In this document: in pieces, positions 24,303 to 33,422 of the stretch
How positions within the stretch are numbered: the stretch's first letter is position 1
Layout: every line of letters begins with the position of its first letter
From: an uncultured Adlercreutzia sp.
GTDB taxonomy: Bacteria; Actinomycetota; Coriobacteriia; Coriobacteriales; Eggerthellaceae
DNA length: 49,945 nt
NCBI GenBank assembly: GCA_902478715.1
Contig: CABSMC010000008.1
Coordinates: 1 to 49,945 of the forward strand
Direction: 5' to 3'
Notes under the pieces: model-generated
What the model saw: the letters and a program-made list of their open reading frames with translations, nothing else
Told to the model about the DNA's origin: nothing
Database searches by the model: none
Translations under genes and position numbers: made by a program

Positions 24303-25015
24303 CGAAGTTTTCCGCCCGCAAGCTGACCGGCAAGCGCCTGCATGAAGGCTGTCCTCTTCTGCTTGCTTATGGGCACCTCACCGCCGGGTACAATGGCGCT
24401 GTTGCCCGTCACGCGCTCAACGTACATGAGGCTCACGACCGCCGAGGCATGGCAGCGAAAGAAGCGCCTATCGTCGTTGAGCTTGTTCTCGAAATCCGTC
24501 AGTGACTCATAGACCGAGTAATCGCCATCAAGGGTATGGACGTGAAGTTTCCTGTTTATCAGCTCGGCGAAAAGAATACGATCGGTACGCAGCCGCACCA
24601 GTCCATCGGCGTTGTGAATCGTTATAAATCGCGGTTGCTCGTCATCGTAATCGCGGCAAAAGAGTCGCATCTTCTCGCTGAAGCTTTCCCACTCGAGCGG
24701 CTTCACGATGAAATCCATGGCCCGTACCGCATAGCCCTGCACCGCATATTGACCGAGGTTCGTAATAAAGATGATCTTCACCCGCTGGTCAATGGCTCGA
24801 ATCTCTTCCGCCACCTGAATGCCGTTTGCATCGGGCATTTGGATGTCGAGAAACACCGCATCGTAGCGCTGGTCAAATACCGACAGGAAATCGAAACCAT
24901 TGCAGTACGTATCGACGATAATCTCTCGTCTCTGCTCGCAGGCAAAGCGCGCAAGGAAGCTTTCGATGAGCTCGCGCTGCTCTGCCTCGTCGTCCACCAC
25001 GGCGATACGCAACAC
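24299..25015 (-). CDS. LytTR response regulator
   Basis: A 238-residue protein. Residues 1-120 are a receiver domain with the acidic pair DDE near the N-terminus and the phospho-acceptor D57 in FLDIQMPD. Residues about 135-235 are a LytTR DNA-binding domain (ELINRKLHVHTL, then FFRCHASAVVSL). The start is taken as GTG 25,015-25,013, which has AAGGAGG 7 nt upstream; a TTG eight codons earlier has none. It forms a two-component pair with the kinase that overlaps it. Confidence 0.9.
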   Translation of the reverse strand: MLRIAVVDDEAEQRELIESFLARFACEQRREIIVDTYCNGFDFLSVFDQRYDAVFLDIQMPDANGIQVAEEIRAIDQRVKIIFITNLGQYAVQGYAVRAMDFIVKPLEWESFSEKMRLFCRDYDDEQPRFITIHNADGLVRLRTDRILFAELINRKLHVHTLDGDYSVYESLTDFENKLNDDRRFFRCHASAVVSLMYVERVTGNSAIVPGGEVPISKQKRTAFMQALAGQLAGGKLR

Positions 25016-25111
25016 AGGCGCCTCCTTCCCTTCAGCCAATATATGATAGCGAAAGAGGCGCCTTACACGGCGCCCCTTGCCCCTTTGGAACGTTCGCCTG
25101 TCTCTTTTGTG

Positions 25112-26185
25112 CTACATTCCCTCGGTTTCGAAGCGCTTCTTCAGGGCTTCCTGGTGGATGGCGTGCTGCAACGCCACTTCTTTGGAGATCGTGCCCTCCT
25201 TCACCAGGCGATGCAGGCTCTGGTCCATGGTGCGCATGCCGGCGCCGGACGACGAGGCGATAACCGAGTCGATCTGGTGGGTCTTTTCTTCGCGAATGAG
25301 GTTGCGGATAGCCGGCGTGGCGGTCATGATCTCGAAGACCGGCACGATACCGCCATCCACCGTGGGCACGAGCTGCTGGCTCACCACGGCCTGCAGCACG
25401 AGCGACAGCTGCATGCGAATCTGGCGCTGCTGGTTGGCCGGGAAGGCGTCGATGATACGATCCACCGTGGAAGAGGCCCCGGTGGTGTGCAGCGTGGAGA
25501 ACAAAAGCTGCGCCATCTCGGCGGCGGTCATGGCCGTGCCGATGGTCTCCTGGTCGCGCATCTCGCCGAGCAAGATGACGTCCGGCGCCTCGCGCATCGC
25601 GCTACGCAGCGCCTCGGCGTAGGTGGCGACATCGGAGGGAATCTCGCGCTGGGTGACGATGCAGCCCTCGTGGCGATGCACGTACTCGATGGGGTCTTCC
25701 ATGGTGATGATGTGCCCCGTGCGCGCCTTGTTCAGCTTGTCGATGATGCAGGCAAGCGTCGTGGACTTGCCGGCGCCTGCAGGACCGGTGACCAGCACGA
25801 GGCCCTTCTGGAAGTCGGCGCAGGCCATGACGTCGTCGGGGATGTGGTAGTCGGCGGGGTTGGGCAGCGTGAAGGGAATCACGCGGATGACGGCACCCAA
25901 AGACCCGCGCTGGCGGAACACGTTCACGCGGAAGCGCCCCATGCCCGGCACGGCGAAGGAGAAGTCGTCGTCATGGTTGTGGCCGTCCATGAAGATCTGC
26001 TCGTCGCGGCCGGACAGCTCGTAGATGGCGTCCACCAGCTCCTTAGTATCGGCGGGCATGAGCGGCGCCATGTCCATGCGCACCTGACGGCCGTCGGCGG
26101 TGTAGGTCAGCGGCAGGCCCGCGACGATGAAGACATCCGAGGCCTTCTTGTCGATCATTTCCTGCAGCAGTGCCTTCAGTTCCAT
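25112..26185 (-). CDS. PilT-type retraction ATPase
   Basis: A 357-residue hexameric ATPase. The start at 26,185 has AAGGAG upstream. The Walker A reads GPAGAGKSTT, with Ala where PilT usually has Thr. The Asp box is ITMEDPIEYVH, the Walker B is LLGEMRDQETI and the His box is LLFSTLHTTGA. GEMRD and the length favour PilT (retraction) over PilB/GspE. It is the last gene of a pilus-like operon whose only visible motor this is. An extension ATPase and prepilin peptidase must be encoded elsewhere if this is a complete type IV pilus. Confidence 0.92.
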   Translation of the reverse strand: MELKALLQEMIDKKASDVFIVAGLPLTYTADGRQVRMDMAPLMPADTKELVDAIYELSGRDEQIFMDGHNHDDDFSFAVPGMGRFRVNVFRQRGSLGAVIRVIPFTLPNPADYHIPDDVMACADFQKGLVLVTGPAGAGKSTTLACIIDKLNKARTGHIITMEDPIEYVHRHEGCIVTQREIPSDVATYAEALRSAMREAPDVILLGEMRDQETIGTAMTAAEMAQLLFSTLHTTGASSTVDRIIDAFPANQQRQIRMQLSLVLQAVVSQQLVPTVDGGIVPVFEIMTATPAIRNLIREEKTHQIDSVIASSSGAGMRTMDQSLHRLVKEGTISKEVALQHAIHQEALKKRFETEGM

Positions 26186-26204
26186 AGAAGCTCTCCTTAT
26201 CTTT

Positions 26205-26624
26205 CTAGCCGAGCCACAGGTTCTCGCCTGTGCCGTCGTCGGTCCATTCCGTTGTGACTTTCCATTGCTCAATGGTGTAGGTATCGTTTTGAATGCGCAG
26301 CACAATGACCAGCGTGCGTCCGCTTTCCATAGAGAACGTGACCGAGATGAGGTCGCCGTCGCGGACAGCCGAATCGCTGTAGCGCTGCAGAACGTCCTCC
26401 AACGTGCCTTCAGCCAGCGCGGCATCCACGTCGGCGACGAACTGCTGGCCAACGGCTTCTAGCTGATAGGTCTCGGTGGTCGTGGCCGCTTGGCGCTCGG
26501 TGGTGGAAAGCTCCGCCAGCGATGTCGTAACGGAAAGCACCGTGAGCACGGCCAGACACAGCACAATAATGAGAGTGAACAGGCTGATAGGACCGATGCG
26601 CACGGAGCCGTGGGGCTTAGCCAT
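26205..26624 (-). CDS. small pilin-like membrane protein
   Basis: A 139-residue protein with GGGAGG before its ATG. A basic N-terminus is followed by a single hydrophobic span at about residues 12-34 (PISLFTLIIVLCLAVLTVL) and a 100-residue external domain. This is pilin-like topology, but no clear G|F-x4-E processing site is present. It overlaps the stop of the upstream gene by 8 nt. It probably serves as a minor pilin or assembly subunit; no named family is recognised. Confidence 0.75.
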   Translation of the reverse strand: MAKPHGSVRIGPISLFTLIIVLCLAVLTVLSVTTSLAELSTTERQAATTTETYQLEAVGQQFVADVDAALAEGTLEDVLQRYSDSAVRDGDLISVTFSMESGRTLVIVLRIQNDTYTIEQWKVTTEWTDDGTGENLWLG

Positions 26625-27396
26625 GGGACACCTCCCCTTCGGTCGGAGCCGCGTCCGCGCCATCGGCGGCCGGACCGCCGGTCGCGCCCACCACGGGCGG
26701 CGCCGCAGGATCATCCAGCACGACCGACCACGCCGCATCGTCGGCCGCACCGGCAGCCGAACGGGCGGTACGGGCACCGTCGGCGGCCACATAGCGCGAC
26801 GTCTCCAACGTGTACACGGGGCTCTCTTCCCACTTCTCGAAGCAAAGACCGCCAGGGGCAAATCCAATGCCTTCCTCGGCTGCCTTGGCCGAGTCATTAA
26901 GGACCCGCACCTTCCACACCTCGAGCGTCAGGTAGTGCATCGTCCCGGCACCGGTGTCCTCGGTGCGAAACGTGCACTCGGCGGACAAGAGGTCGGAGCC
27001 GTTCTCTGCCTCGTGCGCCGGTTGCGACAACCAGCGATCGGCCATGGGGTCGGCCTCGTAAGCCTCCTCGAAGGCAATCGGATCGGCGGCGAACTCCTCG
27101 GCCACGTTCGAGGCCAGCGCGAGCCCGTCCATCAGATCGGCGCTCTCACGACCTATGCGGTCGGCCTCGGCGTTCAGATTCATGAGCACCGCCAACGAGC
27201 CCGTCAGAAACACGAGCAGAAGCAGCGCCTCCACGATGAAGGCGGCGCCGGGCCACACGGCCCGCTCCTTACGCACGCGCCCGATGCGGTCGTTGTAGCG
27301 AGCCAGGCGCGCGTCGGCGACGTTTGCCTCGGCGCGATGGGCCGCCACAGAGGCGGACGCCATGGAGCGGCGGCTGTCGGATCCTCCGGCCATCAT
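26617..27396 (-). CDS. pilus-operon membrane protein, minor-pilin-like
   Basis: A 259-residue protein. About 50 polar residues precede one hydrophobic span at about 49-71 (AAFIVEALLLLVFLTGSLAVL), whose VEALLLL start resembles pilin or TadE-like signals. The remainder is an extracytoplasmic domain ending in a Pro/Ala/Gly/Asp-rich low-complexity tail. Its start overlaps the upstream stop by 4 nt. No homologue is recognised with certainty; the function is inferred from the operon. Confidence 0.75.
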   Translation of the reverse strand: MMAGGSDSRRSMASASVAAHRAEANVADARLARYNDRIGRVRKERAVWPGAAFIVEALLLLVFLTGSLAVLMNLNAEADRIGRESADLMDGLALASNVAEEFAADPIAFEEAYEADPMADRWLSQPAHEAENGSDLLSAECTFRTEDTGAGTMHYLTLEVWKVRVLNDSAKAAEEGIGFAPGGLCFEKWEESPVYTLETSRYVAADGARTARSAAGAADDAAWSVVLDDPAAPPVVGATGGPAADGADAAPTEGEVSHG

Positions 27397-28016
27397 GCAT
27401 CACCTCCCGCCGCGCGCAGGGCCACCGAGACCTGACCGGCGTCGGTGGTGATGGTCAGCAATCCTCCCCCGTAGGAGAAGTCGAAGACAGATGACCGCAC
27501 GATAGCCGTGGCCTTGGCCGGGTCGTAGGGGGCGTCGGCCAGGGCGTACTCTTCCATGATGACGCCGTCGTAGCGATACAGCCGCGTCTCGTACACCCCG
27601 GAGGACAGCGTCTCGCGCAGCACGAGCGCCGGGCCGTCCAGAAGGTTGCGCGCGCCGCCCGTATCGCCCGTCGGCACGACAAGCGCCTCGCGGCCCTCGG
27701 CGATCGTCAGCTCGGCGCCGTCCTCCGTCACCCATGCGCAGGCCACAGCGTCAATTTGATCGTTGGCCCGCACATCGTTGGCGAGCAGTGTGAGCGAGAG
27801 CCGCTGGTTATCGGCCGCATCCCCCTCGCGGTTCAGCCCGCGGTACACGTCGGTGCCGGCCAGGATGGCCATGAGCAGCGTCGCCACAAACAGCGCGAAC
27901 AGAAGCCCCGTGAACACGCGACCGAAATCGTGCTCGCGCTGACGGCGCACTCCGCCGGCCCCGTAGATCTTGCTCGATGAGGCGAGCAGTGTCGCCCCGC
28001 GCAACTTCTCGGTCAT
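27393..28016 (-). CDS. DUF4860-like pilus-operon protein
   Basis: A 207-residue protein. The segment DFGRVFTGLLFALFVATLLMAILAGTDVYRGL (about residues 30-61) is one membrane span followed by the Asn-Arg-Leu motif region typical of the DUF4860 family, found in actinobacterial type IV pilus clusters. A beta-rich outer domain follows, with RLYRYDGVIMEEYA. It overlaps the preceding gene by 4 nt (ATGA) and the following one by 4 nt. It is probably a minor pilin. The family assignment is from memory. Confidence 0.75.
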   Translation of the reverse strand: MTEKLRGATLLASSSKIYGAGGVRRQREHDFGRVFTGLLFALFVATLLMAILAGTDVYRGLNREGDAADNQRLSLTLLANDVRANDQIDAVACAWVTEDGAELTIAEGREALVVPTGDTGGARNLLDGPALVLRETLSSGVYETRLYRYDGVIMEEYALADAPYDPAKATAIVRSSVFDFSYGGGLLTITTDAGQVSVALRAAGGDA

Positions 28017-28336
28017 CGCGGCACCACCACCACACTGGGCGGCACATTGGAGGCGAAGGCCTCATAGGTAACCGCGTAATCCTGGTGGTTCACGATGAGC
28101 CCGTAATGCTCTTCCAAATAGCTGAGCCGCGCCGGATAGGCCCCTTCCACCGCAGCGCACTGCATGGCCGCATCCAGCACCGCCGTGCGCACCGAAGCCG
28201 CCGACTGAGCCTCGGTCTGGGCACTCGCCGTATCCCAGGCAAACCACAGCAGCACCGCCAGCACCACGGCGACAATGGTGCCGACCACCCGCCGGGTGCG
28301 CCGCCGCTGCATTTGGGCTGTCTTCCCATGAATCAT
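28013..28336 (-). CDS. small pseudopilin-like protein, 107 aa
   Basis: A basic N-terminus (QRRRTRRVVG) is followed by one hydrophobic span at about residues 17-33 and a 70-residue outer part with AAMQCAAVEGAYPARLSYLEEHYGL. The latter resembles the alpha-helix and loop of small pseudopilins (the AxxxY-P-xxLxxL pattern). It lies 5 nt after the GspF-type gene and is coupled to the next gene by a 4-nt overlap. Confidence 0.7.
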   Translation of the reverse strand: MIHGKTAQMQRRRTRRVVGTIVAVVLAVLLWFAWDTASAQTEAQSAASVRTAVLDAAMQCAAVEGAYPARLSYLEEHYGLIVNHQDYAVTYEAFASNVPPSVVVVPR

Positions 28337-28341
28337 GATGG

Positions 28342-29394
28342 CTAGCCGATCGAACCCATGATGCCGATCAGCGGCAGCATGACCGAGATGAGCGTGGCCC
28401 CCACGGCAATGGTGAGGAAGGCGGCCAGGGCCGGCTCGATGTTGTCGATGGCCGCGTCAATTTGCAGAATGGCGTCGTCGAAGAAGTTGGCCGACAGCCG
28501 GTCCAGCGCCGCGTCCAGCGAACCGGAGCGCGTGCCGATGGTGAGCAGGCGCGCGTGAATCTGCTCGAACACCTCGGCCTCGCTGATGGCCTGGGCCAGC
28601 GAGCGCGGATTTGTCGGGTCAATCATGAGCCCGTAGGCGGCGCGGGCCTTCGCCGCGAGCCCCTCGTGCTCCACCACTTCGATGGCGCGCCGCATGGCCT
28701 CGTCGGTGTTGATGCCCGAGGCGGTGTAGGCAGCCAGCGCCGAGGCGAACCGGGACACGGCCAGCTGCTCCATGGCGGGACGGGTGGCCGGGAACTTCTC
28801 CATGAGGTGCATCACCGCGATGCGCCCCGCCTCCGAACGGCAGGCGATGGCGGCGCCCACAGCCACGATGGCGCAGATGAGCGTGATGCCCAGTGCCACC
28901 CAACCGATGGCCACCGACACGCCCACGGCCCCCGAGGAGCCGTCGGTAAGCGAGCCGGCCATGGAGACGTACACGTCCTCGAACACCGGCAGGATGATGA
29001 TGACCGTGAAAGCCAAGATGATGTTCATGATGCACAGAAGCGCCGCCGGATAGCCCACCGACGAGCGAATCTTCGCGAAGAGGCGGTCCTCCTCATCGTA
29101 GTAGACGCCGAGGGAGCGCAGCACTTCCTCCAAGCGGCCCGAGGCCTCGCCCACGCCCACCATATCCACGGCGTAGCGGGGGAAGGCGCCGGAGGCCTTC
29201 ATGGCTGTAGCAAGGTTGTCGCCGGCGCACAGGCGCCCATAGACGCTCTCGCACGTTGCCTGCAGAGCCACGTCCCCGATGTCCTCGGAAAGCATCCCCA
29301 CGGCCTCGTCGGTCTGGATGCCTGCCGCCAGCATCATGGCAACGCTCTCGCAGAAGAGGCTGATGCCTGCGCTATCGAGTTTTGGTTTGGCCAT
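28342..29394 (-). CDS. GspF/PilC-type inner-membrane assembly protein
   Basis: A 350-residue protein with two homologous halves. Each has a cytoplasmic helical domain (LFCESVAMMLAAGIQTDEAV in the first, RFASALAAYTASGINTDEAM in the second) followed by membrane spans at about 125-150, 172-195 and 322-348. This duplication defines the type II secretion F/PilC family, the platform that couples the motor ATPase to the pilin filament. AAGGA precedes the ATG. It is co-directional with four small pilin-like genes and pilT. Confidence 0.92.
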   Translation of the reverse strand: MAKPKLDSAGISLFCESVAMMLAAGIQTDEAVGMLSEDIGDVALQATCESVYGRLCAGDNLATAMKASGAFPRYAVDMVGVGEASGRLEEVLRSLGVYYDEEDRLFAKIRSSVGYPAALLCIMNIILAFTVIIILPVFEDVYVSMAGSLTDGSSGAVGVSVAIGWVALGITLICAIVAVGAAIACRSEAGRIAVMHLMEKFPATRPAMEQLAVSRFASALAAYTASGINTDEAMRRAIEVVEHEGLAAKARAAYGLMIDPTNPRSLAQAISEAEVFEQIHARLLTIGTRSGSLDAALDRLSANFFDDAILQIDAAIDNIEPALAAFLTIAVGATLISVMLPLIGIMGSIG

Positions 29395-29412
29395 GGCGTC
29401 CCTGTCCTTCTT

Positions 29413-30405
29413 CTAGTAGGTGTAACGATCGGTATAGCTCGTGCCGTCGCCGATGGTGCTCGCGGCGCCACTGGCGGCAAAAGTCAAATCTACACGCGTC
29501 CAGCTGTTCGGCTTAATGCTGATCTCGACGCTTACCCATTCTCCGTCAATATATACCATGTTCCAGGCATGGTACACGTCATCAGGAGAAACGTAGCCGG
29601 TAATCACTTGGCACGGAATGCCCAAACTGCGCAGCATGGCCGCGCCCAGAGAAGCGTAGTCGAAGCAGATGCCCGTGCCCGCGGCCAAGGTGGCATCCGG
29701 ATCGGGCACATAGCCTGTGGCCGAGGCCAGCTGGGCGGCCTTGTCGTGGTCGTAGGTGATGTTGCTCACCACCCACTGGTAGATGTTGCGCACCACGTCC
29801 CCCTGGTTGGCAGCGCCCTGGGCCAGCTCGCGCGCTTTGGCCACCACGGCGGAGGACTCGTTGTAGTTCACGAACATGTTCGGCACGAGGTAGGGCGCCG
29901 TCTCGCTGGAGAGGTTCACGTTCTCGATGACGCTGAACAGCTCCACGTAGTTGTTGCCCGAGGTGTTCTGCATGACGCGGAAGGTGTAGGGGCCATCGCC
30001 CATGTTGATGGGCACAATGATGGGCGTCCCGTCGCCGGGCAAATCGTAGTTGTAGCTCATCTCGCCCTTGACTATCTGGAACTTCAGACGCGCATCGCTT
30101 CTCGCGGAAGCGCCCACGACGCCCTGGGCCAGCTGCGAGGTGTCGATGGCACACTCGTTGCCAGTCTGGGCGGCGCCCTCGTTGAAGGCGACCAGGGCCA
30201 CCGAACCGGGCACGGAGTAGGCCGGGCCCGAAGTGGTGCTCTCGCCACTGTTCGGGTCGCCCGAGCCTCCGGGAATGCCGGATCCGCCCGTGCCCCCCGA
30301 GCTTCCCGACGAGCCGCCGCAGGCCACCAGCAGGGCCGCGCACGCCAGCATCAGGGCCACGGTAACGACGGTCGCCGCGCGGCGGTATGTCAGTCTGCGC
30401 GCCAA
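29413..30405 (-). CDS. transglutaminase-like lipoprotein
   Basis: A 330-residue protein. The signal peptide ends in the lipobox LVAC (residue 29), followed by a Gly/Ser-rich linker. Residues about 200-300 form a transglutaminase-like Cys protease fold: AGTGICFDYASLGAAMLRS holds the nucleophilic Cys, VYHAWNMVYIDGEW the His, and a downstream Asp-containing strand the third residue. Such domains cut or crosslink surface proteins or peptidoglycan peptides. It starts 4 nt after the hybrid kinase stop and lies just before the pilus genes, so it may process the pilus or cell wall during assembly. The real substrate is unknown. Confidence 0.88.
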   Translation of the reverse strand: MARRLTYRRAATVVTVALMLACAALLVACGGSSGSSGGTGGSGIPGGSGDPNSGESTTSGPAYSVPGSVALVAFNEGAAQTGNECAIDTSQLAQGVVGASARSDARLKFQIVKGEMSYNYDLPGDGTPIIVPINMGDGPYTFRVMQNTSGNNYVELFSVIENVNLSSETAPYLVPNMFVNYNESSAVVAKARELAQGAANQGDVVRNIYQWVVSNITYDHDKAAQLASATGYVPDPDATLAAGTGICFDYASLGAAMLRSLGIPCQVITGYVSPDDVYHAWNMVYIDGEWVSVEISIKPNSWTRVDLTFAASGAASTIGDGTSYTDRYTY

Positions 30406-30409
30406 ACCG

Positions 30410-33406
30410 CTACAGCCACTCCTTCAGGGTCTTCACCAGAAGCTCGATTTCCATAGGCTTGGACATGTGGGCGTTCATGCCGGCGGCACGAGCTCGGGCC
30501 ACATCATCGGCGAAGGCATCGGCCGTCAGCGCCACGATGGGAATTTCGCCCAGATCGGGACGCGGCGTAATCGTCGTGTCGTCGAGGCCCTTGCCCTCGG
30601 CGGCGGCGCGAATGGCGCTTGCCGACTCGTAGCCGTTCATCACGGGCATCTGAATGTCCATGAACACCAAGTCGTAGTAGCCCGGCTCCGCATCGAGCAG
30701 CTTCTCCACCGCGATGCGGCCATTCTCGGCATGATCCACTTCCAAGCCCGTCATGCCCATGATATCCAGGGCAATGGCGGCGGCGATGGAATTGTCCTCG
30801 GTCAAAAGCACGCGATGCCCGCTGAAGTCGCTCTGCTTGAGTACCTCGTACTCGCTGGTCGGCTCGCTCTCCTCTTCGGACGTGAGCAGGCCCTTCATCA
30901 CATGCACGAGACGGCTCTTGAACAGCGGCTTGGCAATGAAGGCGTCCACGCCCACCGAACGGGCCTCCTGCTCGACGGCCGTCCAGTCGTAGGCCGACAG
31001 GATGATGATGGGCATGTCATCGGAGACAATCTCGCGAATCTCGCGGGCCGCCTCGATGCCGCTTTTGCCCGGCATCTTCCAGTCAAGAATAACGGCTACG
31101 TAGCTGCGCTCATCCTCGACCGAATGGCGCACCGCCTCAACGGCATCCTCGCCCGACAACACGTAGTCGGGCTCCATGCCGATGGACTTCAGCACCTCGC
31201 AGGCGCTTTCGGCGGCAGCCTCCTCGTCGTCGGCCACCAGCACCCGCAGGCCCTCCAGAGGCGTCAGATCCTGGTCGTCGCCGTCGCGCAGCTTCATGTA
31301 CACCGTCACCGTGAAGGTGGTGCCCTCGCCGAGCTTGCTCTTCACGTCGATGGTGCCGTTCATCAGGTTCACCACCGAGCGCACGATGGACATGCCAAGA
31401 CCGGTGCCCTCCACCTTCGTGACGCGCGAATCGTTGGCGCGCGTAAACGGCTCGAACACCGTCTTCACGAAGTCCTCGGACATGCCGCAGCCCGTGTCGG
31501 AGAACGTGAACTCGTAGCAGCCCGAGCCCTTCACGCGGCTCGGCAGCTCCTTGATGCGCAAGCTCACGGTACCGCCTTCGGGCGTGAACTTCACCGAGTT
31601 GCCCATGATGTTCACGAACACCTGCTGCAGGCGCATGGGATCGCCCACCACATGCTCGTGCTGGATGTCGGCAATCTCCACCTTCAGGTTCAACTTCTTG
31701 TCGTTGATCTGGGGGGTCATGATGGACATGAGGCTTTCCACCGTCTCGGGCAGGTCGAAATCCTCCTCCGACAGCCCCAAATTCCCACTCTCGATCTTCG
31801 CCATGTCGAGCACTTCGTTGATAAGCCCGAGCAAATGACGGCTTGAGGTGGTGATCTTCGTAAGGCAGTCCTTCACGCGCTCCGGGTCGTCCAGATACAT
31901 GGACGCGATGGCCGTCAGCCCCATGATGGAGTTCATGGGCGTGCGAATGTCGTGGCTCATGGAATTGAGGAAGTCGGTCTTGGCACGGCTCGCGCGCTCA
32001 GCCTCGCGGAAGGCGTCTTCCAGCGCGTTGTGGTTCGCAATCTCGCGCTCTTTCACGTCGGTGACATCCTGCACCGAAAGCAGCACGCTCGTCACCTGGT
32101 CGGAGGCGTCGCGCTGCAGCGGCAGCATGGAGGCCTGCAACCAGCGAACCTCGCCCGTGTCGGGATCCTTCAGGCGATACTCGAAATGCAGATACGTCGT
32201 GTCCGGCGTCAGATGCTCGCGAATGTGCTCCGGCGTGAGCTCGGTCTTCATGCGCTCGGCTTCCTCGTCGTCGCAGAAGCGCGTCTGCCAGTAGTAGCGG
32301 AACATATGGTACTCGCCGTTGCGCGGCAGGTCGTCCTTAATGCCCTCGTCCTTCAGATACTCGTAGGTGTTAGCGACCAGATCGATCACCGCGAAGCGCT
32401 GGAAGAGCGCCAGCGAAGAGTTCACGATGCTCGTCACATGCGCGCTCTCGCTTAAGAGCTTACGGCGCTGGCGCATAGTCTGCACGAGCAAAAAGCCCGC
32501 CACCAGGGCCAACGCGCCACCAACGAGGGCCACCAGCATGAGACCGGCCGCATTCGCCCTGCTCTGCATGCCGTCGGTGATAGAGCTGGGGAAGGTGCGC
32601 ATGATGAGCCAGTCGTAGTTCTCGATGGGCATGACGTACGCCGTGCCCGCGCCCGAATCCCCCTTGTAGTTGAAGGTGACGGACACGCCGCTTTCCAGAG
32701 ACGCCTCCAGCTCGGTACGCGAGATATTGCCCGAGGATTCGTCCTCGAGATACAGATCGACGGCGTTTTTCACCCCGCTGGTATAGGTGATGGACGAGTG
32801 GGCCATAACGTCGCCGTTGCGATCGAGCAGGTAGGTGTTGGTCTGCTCGTTGAAAATATAGGTGCGCAGGAACTTCTCCATGGAATCTTCCCGATACGCG
32901 CCGCAAATGACGCCAACCACCTCGTCCTTGAAGTAAAGCGGCGTGTAGAAAATGACGGAGAGGTCGTTGTAGAACAGCGAATTCTCGACCGCGCAGACGC
33001 CCGACTCGCCTTCCATGCCCCGCGCGAAGTATTCGCGATCGCTCGCGTCGGCCTCCTGGCCCTTGTCATCGATGGTGAGGCCATCGCTGAGAGAAATCGT
33101 CGTGTAATCGAACTTCGTGTAGTTCGCCAGCTGCTCGATACCGGCAGCGCTGATCTCGTCGACACTCGCAAGCGTGCTCTCGTACATGGAGGACAGGAGC
33201 TTGATCTCGGTCTGAGAGTCGGTCATCCACTCGCTGATGCGCCGCGCCGACTGCTCGGTTGAGCCCTGAAGGTACTTGGTGTTCTGCTCGGAGATGCGCT
33301 CGTTGTTCATCGCGATAAACGAAACGAACGCGGCGATGACTATGGCCAGCGCGATAAGAATCACGGCAATGCGGCCGTACCTCGTTTTGTTGTCTGTTTC
33401 AGTCAT
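30410..33406 (-). CDS. hybrid sensor histidine kinase with two receiver domains
   Basis: A 998-residue protein. The start at 33,406 has AAGGA upstream. A membrane span at about 13-33 and another at about 286-308 bracket an extracytoplasmic dCache-like sensor. A PAS region (about 325-450) leads to HisKA with H485 in NSMSHDIRTPMNS. The HATPase part has GNSVKFTPEGG (N box) and GTGLGMSIV (G box). Receiver 1 has D775 (AVILDWKMPG) and receiver 2 has D917 (LVFMDIQMPVMNG). An HPt protein precedes it by 16 nt and a REC/HD-GYP/GGDEF protein lies further upstream, so phosphate can pass His-Asp-His-Asp. The pilus genes follow directly. Confidence 0.93.
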   Translation of the reverse strand: MTETDNKTRYGRIAVILIALAIVIAAFVSFIAMNNERISEQNTKYLQGSTEQSARRISEWMTDSQTEIKLLSSMYESTLASVDEISAAGIEQLANYTKFDYTTISLSDGLTIDDKGQEADASDREYFARGMEGESGVCAVENSLFYNDLSVIFYTPLYFKDEVVGVICGAYREDSMEKFLRTYIFNEQTNTYLLDRNGDVMAHSSITYTSGVKNAVDLYLEDESSGNISRTELEASLESGVSVTFNYKGDSGAGTAYVMPIENYDWLIMRTFPSSITDGMQSRANAAGLMLVALVGGALALVAGFLLVQTMRQRRKLLSESAHVTSIVNSSLALFQRFAVIDLVANTYEYLKDEGIKDDLPRNGEYHMFRYYWQTRFCDDEEAERMKTELTPEHIREHLTPDTTYLHFEYRLKDPDTGEVRWLQASMLPLQRDASDQVTSVLLSVQDVTDVKEREIANHNALEDAFREAERASRAKTDFLNSMSHDIRTPMNSIMGLTAIASMYLDDPERVKDCLTKITTSSRHLLGLINEVLDMAKIESGNLGLSEEDFDLPETVESLMSIMTPQINDKKLNLKVEIADIQHEHVVGDPMRLQQVFVNIMGNSVKFTPEGGTVSLRIKELPSRVKGSGCYEFTFSDTGCGMSEDFVKTVFEPFTRANDSRVTKVEGTGLGMSIVRSVVNLMNGTIDVKSKLGEGTTFTVTVYMKLRDGDDQDLTPLEGLRVLVADDEEAAAESACEVLKSIGMEPDYVLSGEDAVEAVRHSVEDERSYVAVILDWKMPGKSGIEAAREIREIVSDDMPIIILSAYDWTAVEQEARSVGVDAFIAKPLFKSRLVHVMKGLLTSEEESEPTSEYEVLKQSDFSGHRVLLTEDNSIAAAIALDIMGMTGLEVDHAENGRIAVEKLLDAEPGYYDLVFMDIQMPVMNGYESASAIRAAAEGKGLDDTTITPRPDLGEIPIVALTADAFADDVARARAAGMNAHMSKPMEIELLVKTLKEWL

Positions 33407-33422
33407 TCGCTGTGTTCCTTTG

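Noticed and set aside
28462..30456. A 664-codon plus-strand open frame over the GspF and transglutaminase genes
   Set aside because: His/Ala/Gly/Arg-rich shadow of well-supported minus-strand genes.
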